This document shows, in pieces, positions 50,737 to 60,210 of a DNA stretch of 64,000 bases. The notes under the pieces are model-generated. The model ran no database searches. It was not told the origin of the DNA and saw only the letters and a list, made by a program, of their open reading frames with translations. The stretch covers positions 1 through 64,000 of the forward strand of contig NZ_JAMZGF010000007.1 of the NCBI RefSeq assembly GCF_024158915.1, read 5' to 3'. This stretch comes from Chryseobacterium sp. S0630. Its GTDB lineage: Bacteria > Bacteroidota > Bacteroidia > Flavobacteriales > Weeksellaceae. Each line of letters begins with the position of its first letter. The stretch's first letter is position 1. A program made the translations under genes and the position numbers.

Positions 50737-52308
50737 TTAAGCTAAATCTTTATTATAAAACGCTCCCTTATTCTCTGTCATTTCCATAGATTGGGTAATG
50801 ATGAGGTGTGCAACGGTTGTTAAGTTTCTTAATTCTGAAAGTTGTGGTGAAAGAATGGAGTAGTGGTAGATTTCATCAACAGCGGCAGCAATTTCCTGAT
50901 GTTTTTGCAGTGCCATATTCAGACGTCTGTTGCTTCTTACAATACCTACAAGATCGCTCATCATTTCCTGAAGTTGTTTTCTCAGATAACTGACGATAAC
51001 CATTTCGTCCATGATTTTCATTCCCTCTTCATTCCATTCCGGAACGGCTTTCAGATCATCAAAGTTGAAATTGTTTTCATTGAGAAGGTTTACCGTTTTC
51101 ATGGCTGCATTGTGCCCGAAAACCAAGCCTTCAAGAAGTGAGTTTGAAGCAAGTCTGTTGGCACCGTGAAGTCCTGAGTTGGTACATTCTCCTACTGCAA
51201 AAAGATTTCTGATGGAAGACTGTCCGTCTCTGTCTACTTCGATTCCACCCATGAGATAGTGGCAGGCAGGTACAACAGGAATCAGTTGAGTGAAAGGATC
51301 AATTCCTTCGTCTTTGCATTTTTTATAAATATTCGGGAAATGTTCTAAGAATTTTTCATGATTCATTTCCTTGCAATCCAAGCCAACAAATTCGTCTCCG
51401 GTAATTTTCATTTCGGCATCGATGGCTCTTGCAACAATATCTCTTGAGGCTAATTCTTCACGTTCATCATATTTATGCATGAATTTTTCACCTCTTTTGG
51501 TTCTTAATTTTGCTCCATCTCCACGAACTGCTTCTGAAATTAAAAACAACATTCCATCCATTTTGCTGTACAAAGCTGTAGGGTGGAACTGATAATATTG
51601 CATATTGGAAACATTTCCTTTGGCACGGGCAACGAAAGCAATTCCGTCTCCTGTGGCAATTGTAGGATTGGTGGTGTTTTTATAAACATGTCCGGCGCCT
51701 CCTGTGGCAACCAATGTTATTTTAGAAGTAATTTTTTTGATGGTTTTGGATTTCTCATCCAGAATATAAGCCCCGTAGCAGTGGATGTCTCCTTCATTAA
51801 GTTCTTTTCCCGGAACGTGGTGCTGTGTGATGATATCAATGACGTAATGATGATCAAGAATTTCAATATTCGGGCTGTTATTGGCTGTTTCCAGTAAAGC
51901 TCTTTCGATTTCAAAACCTGTGATATCTTTATGATGGACGATTCTGTTTTCAGTGTGACCGCCTTCTCTTCCTAAAGCGAATTTGCCGTTTTTCATATCG
52001 AACTGTGCTCCCCATTCTACAATTTCATTGAATCTTGCAGGAGCTTCTCTTACCACCATCTCTACGACATCACGTTTATTTTCTCCGTCACCGGCACGCA
52101 TCGTGTCGTCAATATGTTTTTGAAAATTGTCATTCTGAAAATCTGTAACGACAGCGAGACCGCCTTGTGCATATTTGGTATTGCTTTCGTCTTCATCAGA
52201 CTTGGTTACAATAATGATTTTGGCATCAGGGTGCTGTTCAGAAACTTTAATGGCATAGGAAAGTCCGGAAATGCCGGAACCAATTACTAATACATCCGCT
52301 TTTATCAT
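50737..52308 (-). CDS. nadB: L-aspartate oxidase
   Basis: FAD enzyme oxidising L-aspartate to iminoaspartate, the first step of quinolinate formation. 523 residues, normal length. FAD loop VLVIGSGISGLSYAIKV, SNTKYAQGGLAVV, GREGGHTENRIVHHKDITG, the active-site Arg/His regions (YYQFHPTAL, REELASRDIVARAI) and LFAVGECTNSGLHGANRLASNSLLEGLVFG. The third gene, nadA (quinolinate synthase), is not in the window. nadC follows after 12 bp; a nitroreductase gene lies 29 bp upstream. Confidence 0.97.
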   Translation of the reverse strand: MIKADVLVIGSGISGLSYAIKVSEQHPDAKIIIVTKSDEDESNTKYAQGGLAVVTDFQNDNFQKHIDDTMRAGDGENKRDVVEMVVREAPARFNEIVEWGAQFDMKNGKFALGREGGHTENRIVHHKDITGFEIERALLETANNSPNIEILDHHYVIDIITQHHVPGKELNEGDIHCYGAYILDEKSKTIKKITSKITLVATGGAGHVYKNTTNPTIATGDGIAFVARAKGNVSNMQYYQFHPTALYSKMDGMLFLISEAVRGDGAKLRTKRGEKFMHKYDEREELASRDIVARAIDAEMKITGDEFVGLDCKEMNHEKFLEHFPNIYKKCKDEGIDPFTQLIPVVPACHYLMGGIEVDRDGQSSIRNLFAVGECTNSGLHGANRLASNSLLEGLVFGHNAAMKTVNLLNENNFNFDDLKAVPEWNEEGMKIMDEMVIVSYLRKQLQEMMSDLVGIVRSNRRLNMALQKHQEIAAAVDEIYHYSILSPQLSELRNLTTVAHLIITQSMEMTENKGAFYNKDLA

Positions 52309-52337
52309 ATGCTGGCTTTAGGTACAATCGTTTAAGA

Positions 52338-52964
52338 TTAAATAAATTTAAACAATTTTTCGTTTGGTTTTCTTACTTTTTTCATGTGCTGGAAGTGATC
52401 TTCTTCAGAACGGTAACCTAAAGCGAGGGTAACAGTTACTTTTTCTGTTTCAGGATCGGTATTCAGAATTTCTTCTATAAGATCCTGACGGAAGCCTTCC
52501 ATCGGGCAGGAATCTATATTTTCAATAGCGGCGGCATACATAAGATTGGCCAATACTATATAAGACTGTTTTTCTGCCCAGTTGAAAATTTCATCATGTG
52601 TTTTCTGGTTGATATGCTGATTAATACTGTTTCTGAAAGGATCCAGTGTTTCCATAGGAGTATTTCTTACTTCAGAAATATGATTAAAATACCCTCGGAT
52701 ATAGTTCTCTTCTATCACTTTTTTTGAAATAATAACAATAAGATGAGAACAGGTGGAAATCTGAGATGGATTATAAAAAGCAGGAATTAATTTCTGCTTC
52801 ATCTCCTCACTTTCAACAACCACAATTTTATAAGGCTGAAGCCCCAGCGAACTGGCAGACAGCTTTCCTGACTCAAGAATGTTGTGAAGAGTTTCCTGAG
52901 GAATAATCTGATGATTGAATTTTTTTACAGAATATCTTCTGCTTAAAGCTTCCAAATAATTCAT
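52338..52964 (-). CDS. Nitroreductase family NAD(P)H-dependent oxidoreductase
   Basis: 208 residues of the NfsB/FMN nitroreductase fold: LSRRYSVKKFNHQIIPQETL (FMN-binding Arg and Ser), SASSLGLQPYKIVVV, a central NQKTHDEIFNWAEKQSYIVLANLMYAAAIENIDSCPMEGF and the C-terminal TVTLALGYRSEED. It reduces quinones or nitro compounds with NAD(P)H; the physiological substrate is unknown. It lies 29 bp before nadB on the same strand and may be in its transcript. Confidence 0.93.
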   Translation of the reverse strand: MNYLEALSRRYSVKKFNHQIIPQETLHNILESGKLSASSLGLQPYKIVVVESEEMKQKLIPAFYNPSQISTCSHLIVIISKKVIEENYIRGYFNHISEVRNTPMETLDPFRNSINQHINQKTHDEIFNWAEKQSYIVLANLMYAAAIENIDSCPMEGFRQDLIEEILNTDPETEKVTVTLALGYRSEEDHFQHMKKVRKPNEKLFKFI

Positions 52965-53032
52965 ACGACAAATTTAAGAATTGAATATGAATAAAGAGTC
53001 TTTAAAATGAAATATCTCCTGCCTGTTAATAC

Positions 53033-53061
53033 AAAAAAATCACCCCGACCGGCGGGGTGAT
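53033..53061 (-). terminator. Terminator of T9SS protein A
   Basis: ATCACCCCG (53039-53047) and CGGGGTGAT (53053-53061), followed on the minus strand by a T run (complement of 53033-53039). It lies 25 bp past the stop. Confidence 0.9.
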
Positions 53062-53086
53062 TCTTTTGATGTGGTGGAAAGTGTAA

Positions 53087-55345
53087 TTATTCTCTGTTTT
53101 TTACAACAATCCAGCCTGAGAATTTTATCGGAGTACTGTTTTTATTATTTTCATTCCATGAAACAGAATACCAATAGTTTCCTGTAGGGACTTTTTTATG
53201 TCCATTGGTAGTTCCTGCCCATTTGTAACCATTGGTCTTATCAGCCTGGAACATTTTATAACCATATCTGTCGAAGATGGCAATTTCCAGATTTTGTTTA
53301 TTGGCTAATGCAGAGTAATCAACGAAATCATTAATACCATCATCATTAGGAGTGATTATATTAATCAGGTTAGGTACTGTAATATTGACTTCAACAGGAA
53401 CGCAATTATAACCATCTCTTACATATACTTTAGCTTCTCCTCTTGTAATATTGGTGAACACATTGGAGTCCTGCCAGTTGATATTATCCATAGAGTATTG
53501 ATAAGGAGGAGTTCCACCGTTAGCATATACTGTTACTGTGCTTCCTGAAATGTCAACCGTGGTAATAACAGGATTGTCAGAAGGATATACTGTTACTTTT
53601 TGTGTTGCAATACAATCTCCGGTTTTCAGTTTTACCCAGTAAGTACCTACTCCTACATTCTTGATGGATTGTGTGGTTGCTCCTGTGCTCCATTCATAGC
53701 TTTTGAATCCGGCTCCCGCATCTAATGTTGTGGTGTTTTCAATACAAATTGTCTTGTCAAGTAAAGTCCTTGAGTAAACAGCAGGTATTACAGTTAATGT
53801 AACTTTTGCAATAGAGTAGCATCCATTTCCATTAAAAACTTTAATATAAACAACTCCATTAGGAGCAATGTATGCTGCCGGAGTTGAGATGGCATTAGTT
53901 CCACTGATTGCATCTGTCAATGAAGGGTAATATTCTTTTGTAAGTCCACCCTGGGAAACAACAGCTCCTGTAAGGTTAAAAGAAGCCATAGATGGATTGG
54001 TTTCAATGAAACATGATTTGAGTTCCACATCATTAACAACTACCACAGGGTAAATATTCAGTGTGATTTTAGAAGTACTTACACATCCCTGAGGTGTGGT
54101 TACTTTTACATATATTGTTGCTGCTGCAGAGGCATATGCGGAAGGATTTGTGATCTGATTCGTACCGTTATTCAGATCATATAAAGTAGGATAGAATTCT
54201 TTGGTAACTCCGGCAACAGTTGTTACAGCAGCAGTATTGAGATCAAAGGTTGCTGTTCCGGCATTGTTGTTATTACATCCGCTAAGAGTAGCATCTGTTG
54301 CTGCAAATGGAGTAGGATTAAGCTGAATAACACCATCACCATTATCACAAAGAGTAGAAGTAGGATCTTTTACCACCACCTTAATAGTTGTATTTCCGGA
54401 ATACTGGAAACTTGTAGGATTGGCGATAGGAGTAGAACTTCCCAATACATAATAAGTGAAAATATAATTTCCAGGATTATTTACGAATTGAGAATTATAA
54501 GAAGTAAGATCTACTGTACCATTTCCGGTAGCTGGATTTGTACAAACAAATGGAGTTATGGTATTACTTAAAATAGGAACTTTATCTACATATACTTTAA
54601 CGTCTTTAATAGAATGTCTTGCACTGGCACCTCCGGTTGCTGCAGAGAAGCCAAAATATCCCTGTGACATTCCTACTGCACCTCCGGAAGGAGCAAAAGG
54701 CTGATCTACGATAAGAACACCATTTATTCTTACTTTGATAATCCAGTTTGTAGGGTTGGTAAGGTCTGTTTCTCCGTTTACTTCAACATGTCTGTAGGTA
54801 TCTCCTACAAACGGTTGGGTAGCAATAAGGTCCGGAGAGTGAAATGTACTTCCCGGAGTGGTGTTGAATTCGATATTATTACCTGCTGTATTATTGGTAC
54901 CATAAAGAATATGTACTTTACTCATCTGGCCTTCAGTGGTATTGTTGAAAATATCAAAACCAACCATTAGCCCCGAAGCATTAGCTGGAATACCTAAACC
55001 TCCTCCTGATACAAATCCTGTTGGCGGATTGGCAAGATACCAGAAGGTAAAGCCGTCTCCCTTTCCAAATTGTGTGGTTCCGTTTCCGTCAATTCTGAAA
55101 TCGAATTCCACTTTCCATTTATCACAGTAGCTCAAAGTAATAGGTGTTGATAATTTTACAGCCCCGTATCTGCTGGTCTGGTCTGTGGTAAGCCTTACAA
55201 AGTCTCCGCTTACTATAGCATCAGAGACAAGATCCCAGCCCGTTGTATTAACAGGGTTTCCGGTAAGTTGATACGTTTGTGAAAATAATCTTCCCGGCAA
55301 GCATAATAAGATAGTCAGTAAAAAAATGAGTATATCTTTTTTCAT
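53087..55345 (-). CDS. T9SS type B sorted surface protein with L-type lectin-like domain (protein A)
   Basis: 752 residues. Signal peptide (to about RLFSQ); an L-type lectin/concanavalin-like domain (about 24-255; CDKWKVEFDFRIDG, GDGFTFWYLANPP, GFDIFNNT); a linker domain (about 265-345); a first CNNNNAGTATFDL module, a second SCFIETNPSMASFNL module, an ICIENTTTLDAG..YEWSTGATTQSI module and a GTPPYQYSMDNINWQDS module. It ends in the gliding-motility-associated/T9SS type B sorting domain (about 660-752: NIITPNDDGINDFVDY ... SGWIVVKNRE). It is expected on the cell surface or secreted, probably binding glycans. One of four paralogues here. Confidence 0.9.
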   Translation of the reverse strand: MKKDILIFLLTILLCLPGRLFSQTYQLTGNPVNTTGWDLVSDAIVSGDFVRLTTDQTSRYGAVKLSTPITLSYCDKWKVEFDFRIDGNGTTQFGKGDGFTFWYLANPPTGFVSGGGLGIPANASGLMVGFDIFNNTTEGQMSKVHILYGTNNTAGNNIEFNTTPGSTFHSPDLIATQPFVGDTYRHVEVNGETDLTNPTNWIIKVRINGVLIVDQPFAPSGGAVGMSQGYFGFSAATGGASARHSIKDVKVYVDKVPILSNTITPFVCTNPATGNGTVDLTSYNSQFVNNPGNYIFTYYVLGSSTPIANPTSFQYSGNTTIKVVVKDPTSTLCDNGDGVIQLNPTPFAATDATLSGCNNNNAGTATFDLNTAAVTTVAGVTKEFYPTLYDLNNGTNQITNPSAYASAAATIYVKVTTPQGCVSTSKITLNIYPVVVVNDVELKSCFIETNPSMASFNLTGAVVSQGGLTKEYYPSLTDAISGTNAISTPAAYIAPNGVVYIKVFNGNGCYSIAKVTLTVIPAVYSRTLLDKTICIENTTTLDAGAGFKSYEWSTGATTQSIKNVGVGTYWVKLKTGDCIATQKVTVYPSDNPVITTVDISGSTVTVYANGGTPPYQYSMDNINWQDSNVFTNITRGEAKVYVRDGYNCVPVEVNITVPNLINIITPNDDGINDFVDYSALANKQNLEIAIFDRYGYKMFQADKTNGYKWAGTTNGHKKVPTGNYWYSVSWNENNKNSTPIKFSGWIVVKNRE

Positions 55346-55467
55346 AGTGGATGGATTGTGATGTTATACTTAATCTTAGAAATAAAATTGTTTTTTATGT
55401 TTAAATTGGTGATAAAAAGCAATACCTGGTTCCAATCTCTGATGGAGCAGATTCTGCTTTTAATACC

Positions 55468-55493
55468 GAAACTACCCCAAATGAGGTAGTTTC
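55468..55493. promoter_or_regulatory. Palindrome with 9-bp arms between T9SS genes A and B
   Basis: GAAACTACC (55468-55476) and GGTAGTTTC (55485-55493) are exact inverse complements around TCATTTGG-type bases. There is no T run on either side, so a simple terminator is unlikely, although it lies 12 bp past the stop of gene B. It lies about 125 bp upstream of gene A and could be an operator. The rest of the 160-bp gap shows no clear -7 box. Confidence 0.45.
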
Positions 55494-55505
55494 TGATAGT
55501 AAAAT

Positions 55506-57764
55506 TTATTCTCTGTTTTTAACCAATACCCAGCCTGAGTATTTGGTTTCAGTATTGTCTTTGTTGTTTTCGTTCCATGAAATGGTGTACCAGTAAGTTC
55601 CTGTAAGAACTTTTTTACCGGAAGCTGTTCCGTCCCATGTGAAGTTTCTCATTTTTCCGGCTTCGTACAGTTTGTTACCATATCTGTCGTAGACGATGAA
55701 TATCAGGTTTTTCTTGTAAGCAAGTGCTGAATAATCAATGAAATCATTTACGTTGTCGCCGTTTGGAGTGATAGCATTAATCAGGTTAGGAACGGTAATC
55801 TGAACTTCAACAGGTGTACAATTGTAAAAATCTTTTACATACACTCTTACTTCGCCTCTTGCTAAACCTGTGAATATATTACTAGGCTGCCAGTTCATTC
55901 CATCCAGAGAAAACTGATACGGAGGAGTTCCCCCTGCTACATTTACTGTGATGGTGTTGTTGTCAATATCAATGCTGGAAATCACTGGATTTGCAGATGC
56001 TTTTACATTGACAGTCTGTGTAGTGATACAGTTACCGGTTTTCAATTTTACCCAATAAGGACCTACGCCTACATCTTTAATAGATGAGGTAGTTGCTCCG
56101 GTGCTCCATTCATATCCGTCAAATCCTGGTCCTGCATCCAGATCTGTTTTTTCACCAATACAAATGATTTTGTCTTTCAGAACAGAAGAGGTTACTGGCG
56201 GTAATACAATAAGATTGATTTTAGCAATATTAAAGCATCCGTTGGCATCCGTTACTTTTGCATATACCGCAGTACTTGTAGATAAATACTGAAGTGGATT
56301 CATGATTTCGTTGATTCCGTCTAAAGCATTAGCGATGGATGTGTAGTATTTTTTGGCAGCGCCTGCTCCTAAAGTAGTAACATCTGCGGTTGTCAAATTA
56401 AAGATGGCGCTCGTAATATTATTTTCAATGAAACATGATCTTAGAGTAGCTTCTTTCACAGGAGTGTCCGGATAGAATGCAAGGGTAATTTTTGCTGAAC
56501 CTGTACATCCCTGAGGGGTTGTTACTTTTACATAAACAACTCCGGGAGCAGATAGGTAATTGTCAGGATTTTGAATCTCATTCGTATCGGCGTTGAGATC
56601 TGTCAGCGTTTTATAATATTTTTTTATAACTCCAGGAACATTGGTCACCGCTGCTGTATTCAGATTGAAAGCTGCTGTTCCTGCTTTGTTATTATTACAT
56701 ACCGTAATGGTTTTGTCTTCCGCTTTGAAAGGAGCAAGAACCAATAAAATTTTACCATCCGGGTTATCACACAGTAATCCTGCATTATCTTTAATAACAA
56801 CTGTTACTGTTGAGTTAGCATTGAACTGATAATTGGTAGGATTCGCAATAGGTGTAGAGCTTCCAAATGGATAATAGGTAAATGTATAATTGGAAGGGTT
56901 GCTTACAAATTGTGAATTGAAAGTAGTCAGGTTTACAGATCCGTATCCGGTTGTAGGATTAGGACAGAATGACTGTGTGGCTGAATTCTGTAAAATAGGA
57001 ACTTTGTCCGTATAAATTTTTACATTTTTAATGGAATGTCTTGATCTTGCACCTCCTGTAGAAGCTGAAAAACCAAAATATCCTACAGTCATTGAAGCAG
57101 CAGCACCTGAAGGTGCAAAAGACTGATTGCAAATTACATTACCGTCTATTGTTATTTTTATAATCCAGCTGGTAGGAGCTGCAGGATCTACCTGCGCCGT
57201 TACTTCTACGTGTTTAAAAGTTGTTCCCTGAAAAGGCTGTGTAGTATTCAGATCCGGGGAGTGGAAAGAACTTCCGGGAACATTAAAAAATTCGACATTA
57301 TTGCTGTCAGTGGTGTTTTGAACCAGTCCATAACCAACATGCACCTTACTCATGGTAGCAGTTGTGGTGTTGTTGTATGTGTCAAGTCCTACAACAAGTC
57401 CTACAGCATTTTGAGATACTCCAAGTCCTGAGCCTAATACGCTGGCTACCGGAGGATTGGCAAGATACCAGAAGGCAATTCCATCTCCATTGGAGGTTTG
57501 GTTGGAATCCATTCTGAAATCAAATTCCACTCTCCATTTATCACAATATTTTAAATTAATAGGATCATTCAGCCTGATGGAACCGGATTGGTTATTGGTA
57601 TCCGGGGTCAGCTGAATAAAATCTGTGTTTACCTGAGTAGGAGAAACCATGGTCCATCCGGTAGTGTTCACTGGGTTTCCGATAAGCTGATAAGTCTGAG
57701 CAAAGGACTTCCCAGCTATACAGAGTAAAAAAACAGATAAATACAATAATAGATTTTTATTCAT
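55506..57764 (-). CDS. T9SS type B sorted surface protein with L-type lectin-like domain (protein B)
   Basis: 752 residues, colinear with protein A. Signal peptide (to about KSFAQ), L-type lectin-like domain (about 24-255; CDKWRVEFDFRMDS, GDGIAFWYLANPP), the CNNNKAGTAAFNL and SCFIENNITSAIFNL modules, ICIGEKTDLDAGPGFDGYEW, GTPPYQFSLDGMNWQPS, and the T9SS type B C-terminal sorting domain (NAITPNGDNVNDFIDY ... SGWVLVKNRE). Its N-terminal part is closest to A, but its last third is nearly identical to protein C. It is expected outside the cell. Confidence 0.9.
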   Translation of the reverse strand: MNKNLLLYLSVFLLCIAGKSFAQTYQLIGNPVNTTGWTMVSPTQVNTDFIQLTPDTNNQSGSIRLNDPINLKYCDKWRVEFDFRMDSNQTSNGDGIAFWYLANPPVASVLGSGLGVSQNAVGLVVGLDTYNNTTTATMSKVHVGYGLVQNTTDSNNVEFFNVPGSSFHSPDLNTTQPFQGTTFKHVEVTAQVDPAAPTSWIIKITIDGNVICNQSFAPSGAAASMTVGYFGFSASTGGARSRHSIKNVKIYTDKVPILQNSATQSFCPNPTTGYGSVNLTTFNSQFVSNPSNYTFTYYPFGSSTPIANPTNYQFNANSTVTVVIKDNAGLLCDNPDGKILLVLAPFKAEDKTITVCNNNKAGTAAFNLNTAAVTNVPGVIKKYYKTLTDLNADTNEIQNPDNYLSAPGVVYVKVTTPQGCTGSAKITLAFYPDTPVKEATLRSCFIENNITSAIFNLTTADVTTLGAGAAKKYYTSIANALDGINEIMNPLQYLSTSTAVYAKVTDANGCFNIAKINLIVLPPVTSSVLKDKIICIGEKTDLDAGPGFDGYEWSTGATTSSIKDVGVGPYWVKLKTGNCITTQTVNVKASANPVISSIDIDNNTITVNVAGGTPPYQFSLDGMNWQPSNIFTGLARGEVRVYVKDFYNCTPVEVQITVPNLINAITPNGDNVNDFIDYSALAYKKNLIFIVYDRYGNKLYEAGKMRNFTWDGTASGKKVLTGTYWYTISWNENNKDNTETKYSGWVLVKNRE

Positions 57765-57929
57765 TTATAATGGGACTTAGATTAATATGTAAAGATATTA
57801 AATCCCAATTAAATAATATGTATTTAATGTTAATATTGCTTAAATTTTAATAATATTTTAAAAAAATACTGCTTATTATGATATAATGGTGAATGGTGTA
57901 GTAGCAATTACGTATTTACATTAATTAAA

Positions 57930-58406
57930 TTAAAATAAGGAATTGTTATCCAAACCCTCAAAATAAGTATCAATTTCAAGATCTGGAGAACTGGCTGCTG
58001 CTACGGCTAATTTGTCGCAAAGTTCGTTTTCAAAATGTCCGGCATGACCTTTTACCCAATGCATTTTCGGGTTGTGTTTGTTGTAGAGTTCAATGAATTT
58101 TTTCCAGAGATCAGGGTTTTTTACATTTTTCCAACCTCTCTTGATCCATCCTGCAATCCAGTTTTGGTTGATGGCATCAGATACGTACTTGCTGTCGGTG
58201 TACACATGGATGTCATTTTCTGTAGATTTCAGTTTTTCCAATGCAGTGATGACCGCCAGAAGTTCCATTCTGTTATTGGTGGTTTTTCGAAATCCTTTTG
58301 AAAATGTTTTCTGGTAATTTTTTTCAGGAACGCGCATAAGAATTCCATATCCGCCTTTTCCCGGGTTTCCACTGCAAGCTCCGTCCGTATAAATTTCGAT
58401 TCTCAA
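57930..58406 (-). CDS. rnhA: Ribonuclease HI (TTG start)
   Basis: Removes RNA from RNA-DNA hybrids. 158 residues with all catalytic residues: Asp8 (YTDGACSGNPG), Glu48 (NNRMELLAV), Asp71 (VYTDSKYV), His121 and Asp131 (VKGHAGHFENELCDKLA). The start codon is TTG (AGA ATC follows): upstream in-frame codons reach a TAA after four codons without ATG, and the next Met is Met47. dnaB ends 60 bp upstream on the same strand, so they may share a transcript. Confidence 0.95.
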   Translation of the reverse strand: MRIEIYTDGACSGNPGKGGYGILMRVPEKNYQKTFSKGFRKTTNNRMELLAVITALEKLKSTENDIHVYTDSKYVSDAINQNWIAGWIKRGWKNVKNPDLWKKFIELYNKHNPKMHWVKGHAGHFENELCDKLAVAAASSPDLEIDTYFEGLDNNSLF

Positions 58407-58466
58407 ATCTGCTTTTTAATAATTGATGTATTGACTGTAAAAATTGAACTGAATTTTAGTTTTTGC

Positions 58467-60056
58467 TTAAAAAGGGAAGTCATCATCATCATCAAAGTCA
58501 TTCATTGAAGACCCTGAAAGTTTTGAACTGTCCGGAAGATCAAATGCTGCTCCTGGCTGAATTGTTGTTTTGATCTTGTCAAATCCGCTCGGCTCTCCGA
58601 AGTTGGAAGGATATCCTCCTCCGGCACCACCGTCAAGTGCAGCTTCAATATCACCGAATTTTGCAAAATGTTTCAGGAATGATAATCTTACATCTGCCGT
58701 AGCACCATTTCTGTGTTTTGCAATAATCAGTTCGGCCTGGTTTTCTGTAGAAGTTTCCTGTCCTTCCTCATCATTATCCCAAACCGTAATTTTATAATAC
58801 TCTGGTCTGAAGATGAAAGATACGATATCCGCATCCTGCTCAATTGCTCCGGATTCCCTCAGATCTGAAAGCTGAGGTCTTTTTCCAGGTCGGGCTTCCA
58901 CACTTCTTGAAAGCTGTGACAGGGCAATTACCGGTACGTTAAGTTCTTTTGCAATGGCTTTTAATGAACGTGAAATCATGGAAATCTCCTGTTCACGGTT
59001 TCCGACTCCTTTTCCACCACTGCTTCCTGCGGTCATCAGCTGAAGGTAGTCAACCATGATAATTCTTACCCCATGCTGCATTACCAGTCTTCGGCATTTT
59101 GCACGGAAATCGAATATGGAAAGGGAAGGGGTTTCGTCAATATATAAAGGAGCGTTTTCCAATTCGGATACATTGGAGAATAGTCTTTGCCATTCTTCAT
59201 CATCCAGGGTTCCTTTTCTTAATTTTTCTGATGAGATTCTTGTTTCGGAAGCAATCATTCTGGTGATCAGCTGTACCGAGGCCATCTCGAGAGAGAATAA
59301 TGCCATAGGAACTTTATGTCCCACTGCAATATTTCTTGCCATGGAAAGAAGGAATGCCGTTTTTCCCATCGCGGGACGGGCTGCAATAATAATAAGGTCA
59401 GAATTCTGCCATCCACCGGTTTCCTTATCCACATCTCTGAATCCTGAAGGAACTCCGGAAAGTCCCTCTTTATCTTTTAAAGATTTAATGGTATCAATAG
59501 CCTGCTTTACCAATGAGTTGGCAGTATCGAATCCTTTCTTAATCGTTCCGTTGGTGATCTCAAAGAAAGATTGTTCTGCTTTATCCAGAAGTTCAAAAAC
59601 ATCTGTTGATTCCTTGTAGGAAGAATCAATAACATTAGCAGAAACATTAATAAGGCTTCTTAAAATATACTTTTCAAGAATAACACGTACGTGATATTCA
59701 ATATGGGCAGATGAGCTTACTCCCATTGTAAGATCAATGATGTAATGATCACCACCAGCCTGACTCAGTTTGTCTTCTTTTTTTAAATTCTGAATAATCG
59801 TCATTAAGTCTACCGGGTGGTTGCCTTCATACAATTTTAGGATAGTAGAAAAGATGACCTGATGTCTGGGATCATAAAACACTTCTGGGGTAAGAAGGTC
59901 AATGGAATGGTCAAGACCTTTTTTGTCAATCAAAAAAGTTCCGATAACCAATCTTTCAAAATCCACTGCATTGGGAGGCATTTTTCCATCCGCAATAGAC
60001 AATTCTTTTGCAAAGTTTCCGTGTGTCAGGGATGATAATGTTTCTTTCTGCGCCAT
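58467..60056 (-). CDS. dnaB: Replicative DNA helicase
   Basis: Hexameric fork helicase of 529 residues. The N-terminal DnaB_N helical domain (about 28-130; AVDFERLVIGTFLID) is joined by a linker to the RecA-like domain with Walker A ARPAMGKT (about 226-233), Walker B IIMVDYLQLM, VIALSQLSR and the arginine region SDLRESGAIEQDAD. The C-terminal tail is Asp-rich (NDFDDDDDFPF), as in other Bacteroidota. The promoter box ends 4 bp before the ATG. Confidence 0.97.
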   Translation of the reverse strand: MAQKETLSSLTHGNFAKELSIADGKMPPNAVDFERLVIGTFLIDKKGLDHSIDLLTPEVFYDPRHQVIFSTILKLYEGNHPVDLMTIIQNLKKEDKLSQAGGDHYIIDLTMGVSSSAHIEYHVRVILEKYILRSLINVSANVIDSSYKESTDVFELLDKAEQSFFEITNGTIKKGFDTANSLVKQAIDTIKSLKDKEGLSGVPSGFRDVDKETGGWQNSDLIIIAARPAMGKTAFLLSMARNIAVGHKVPMALFSLEMASVQLITRMIASETRISSEKLRKGTLDDEEWQRLFSNVSELENAPLYIDETPSLSIFDFRAKCRRLVMQHGVRIIMVDYLQLMTAGSSGGKGVGNREQEISMISRSLKAIAKELNVPVIALSQLSRSVEARPGKRPQLSDLRESGAIEQDADIVSFIFRPEYYKITVWDNDEEGQETSTENQAELIIAKHRNGATADVRLSFLKHFAKFGDIEAALDGGAGGGYPSNFGEPSGFDKIKTTIQPGAAFDLPDSSKLSGSSMNDFDDDDDFPF

Positions 60057-60060
60057 GGTG

Positions 60061-60068
60061 CAAAGATA
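60061..60068 (-). promoter_or_regulatory. -7 promoter box of dnaB, predicts a leaderless mRNA
   Basis: CAAAGATA reads TATCTTTG on the minus strand and ends 4 bp before the dnaB ATG (60054-60056). Transcription would begin at or within a few bases of the start codon. Confidence 0.58.
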
Positions 60069-60160
60069 GTTTATTTAAAAAATAATAAAAAAATAGTATT
60101 CAACAAATTATTAGCAGTCATTCGTAAAATGCTGTAAACAGGAGGTTGGACTTGTTGATA

Positions 60161-60190
60161 AAAAAAATCACCTCAGTCTGAGGTGATTTT
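60161..60190 (-). terminator. Terminator of T9SS protein C
   Basis: AAAATCACCTCA (60164-60175) and TGAGGTGATTTT (60179-60190) pair perfectly around a 3-base loop, with a T run on the minus strand. It lies 20 bp past the stop. Confidence 0.92.
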
Positions 60191-60210
60191 CAAAAAGATG
60201 AAGTAAAAAC

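Noticed and set aside
59056..59619. 187-codon frame on the plus strand inside dnaB
   Set aside because: Antisense to the conserved helicase core; the product resembles no family and has no promoter box.
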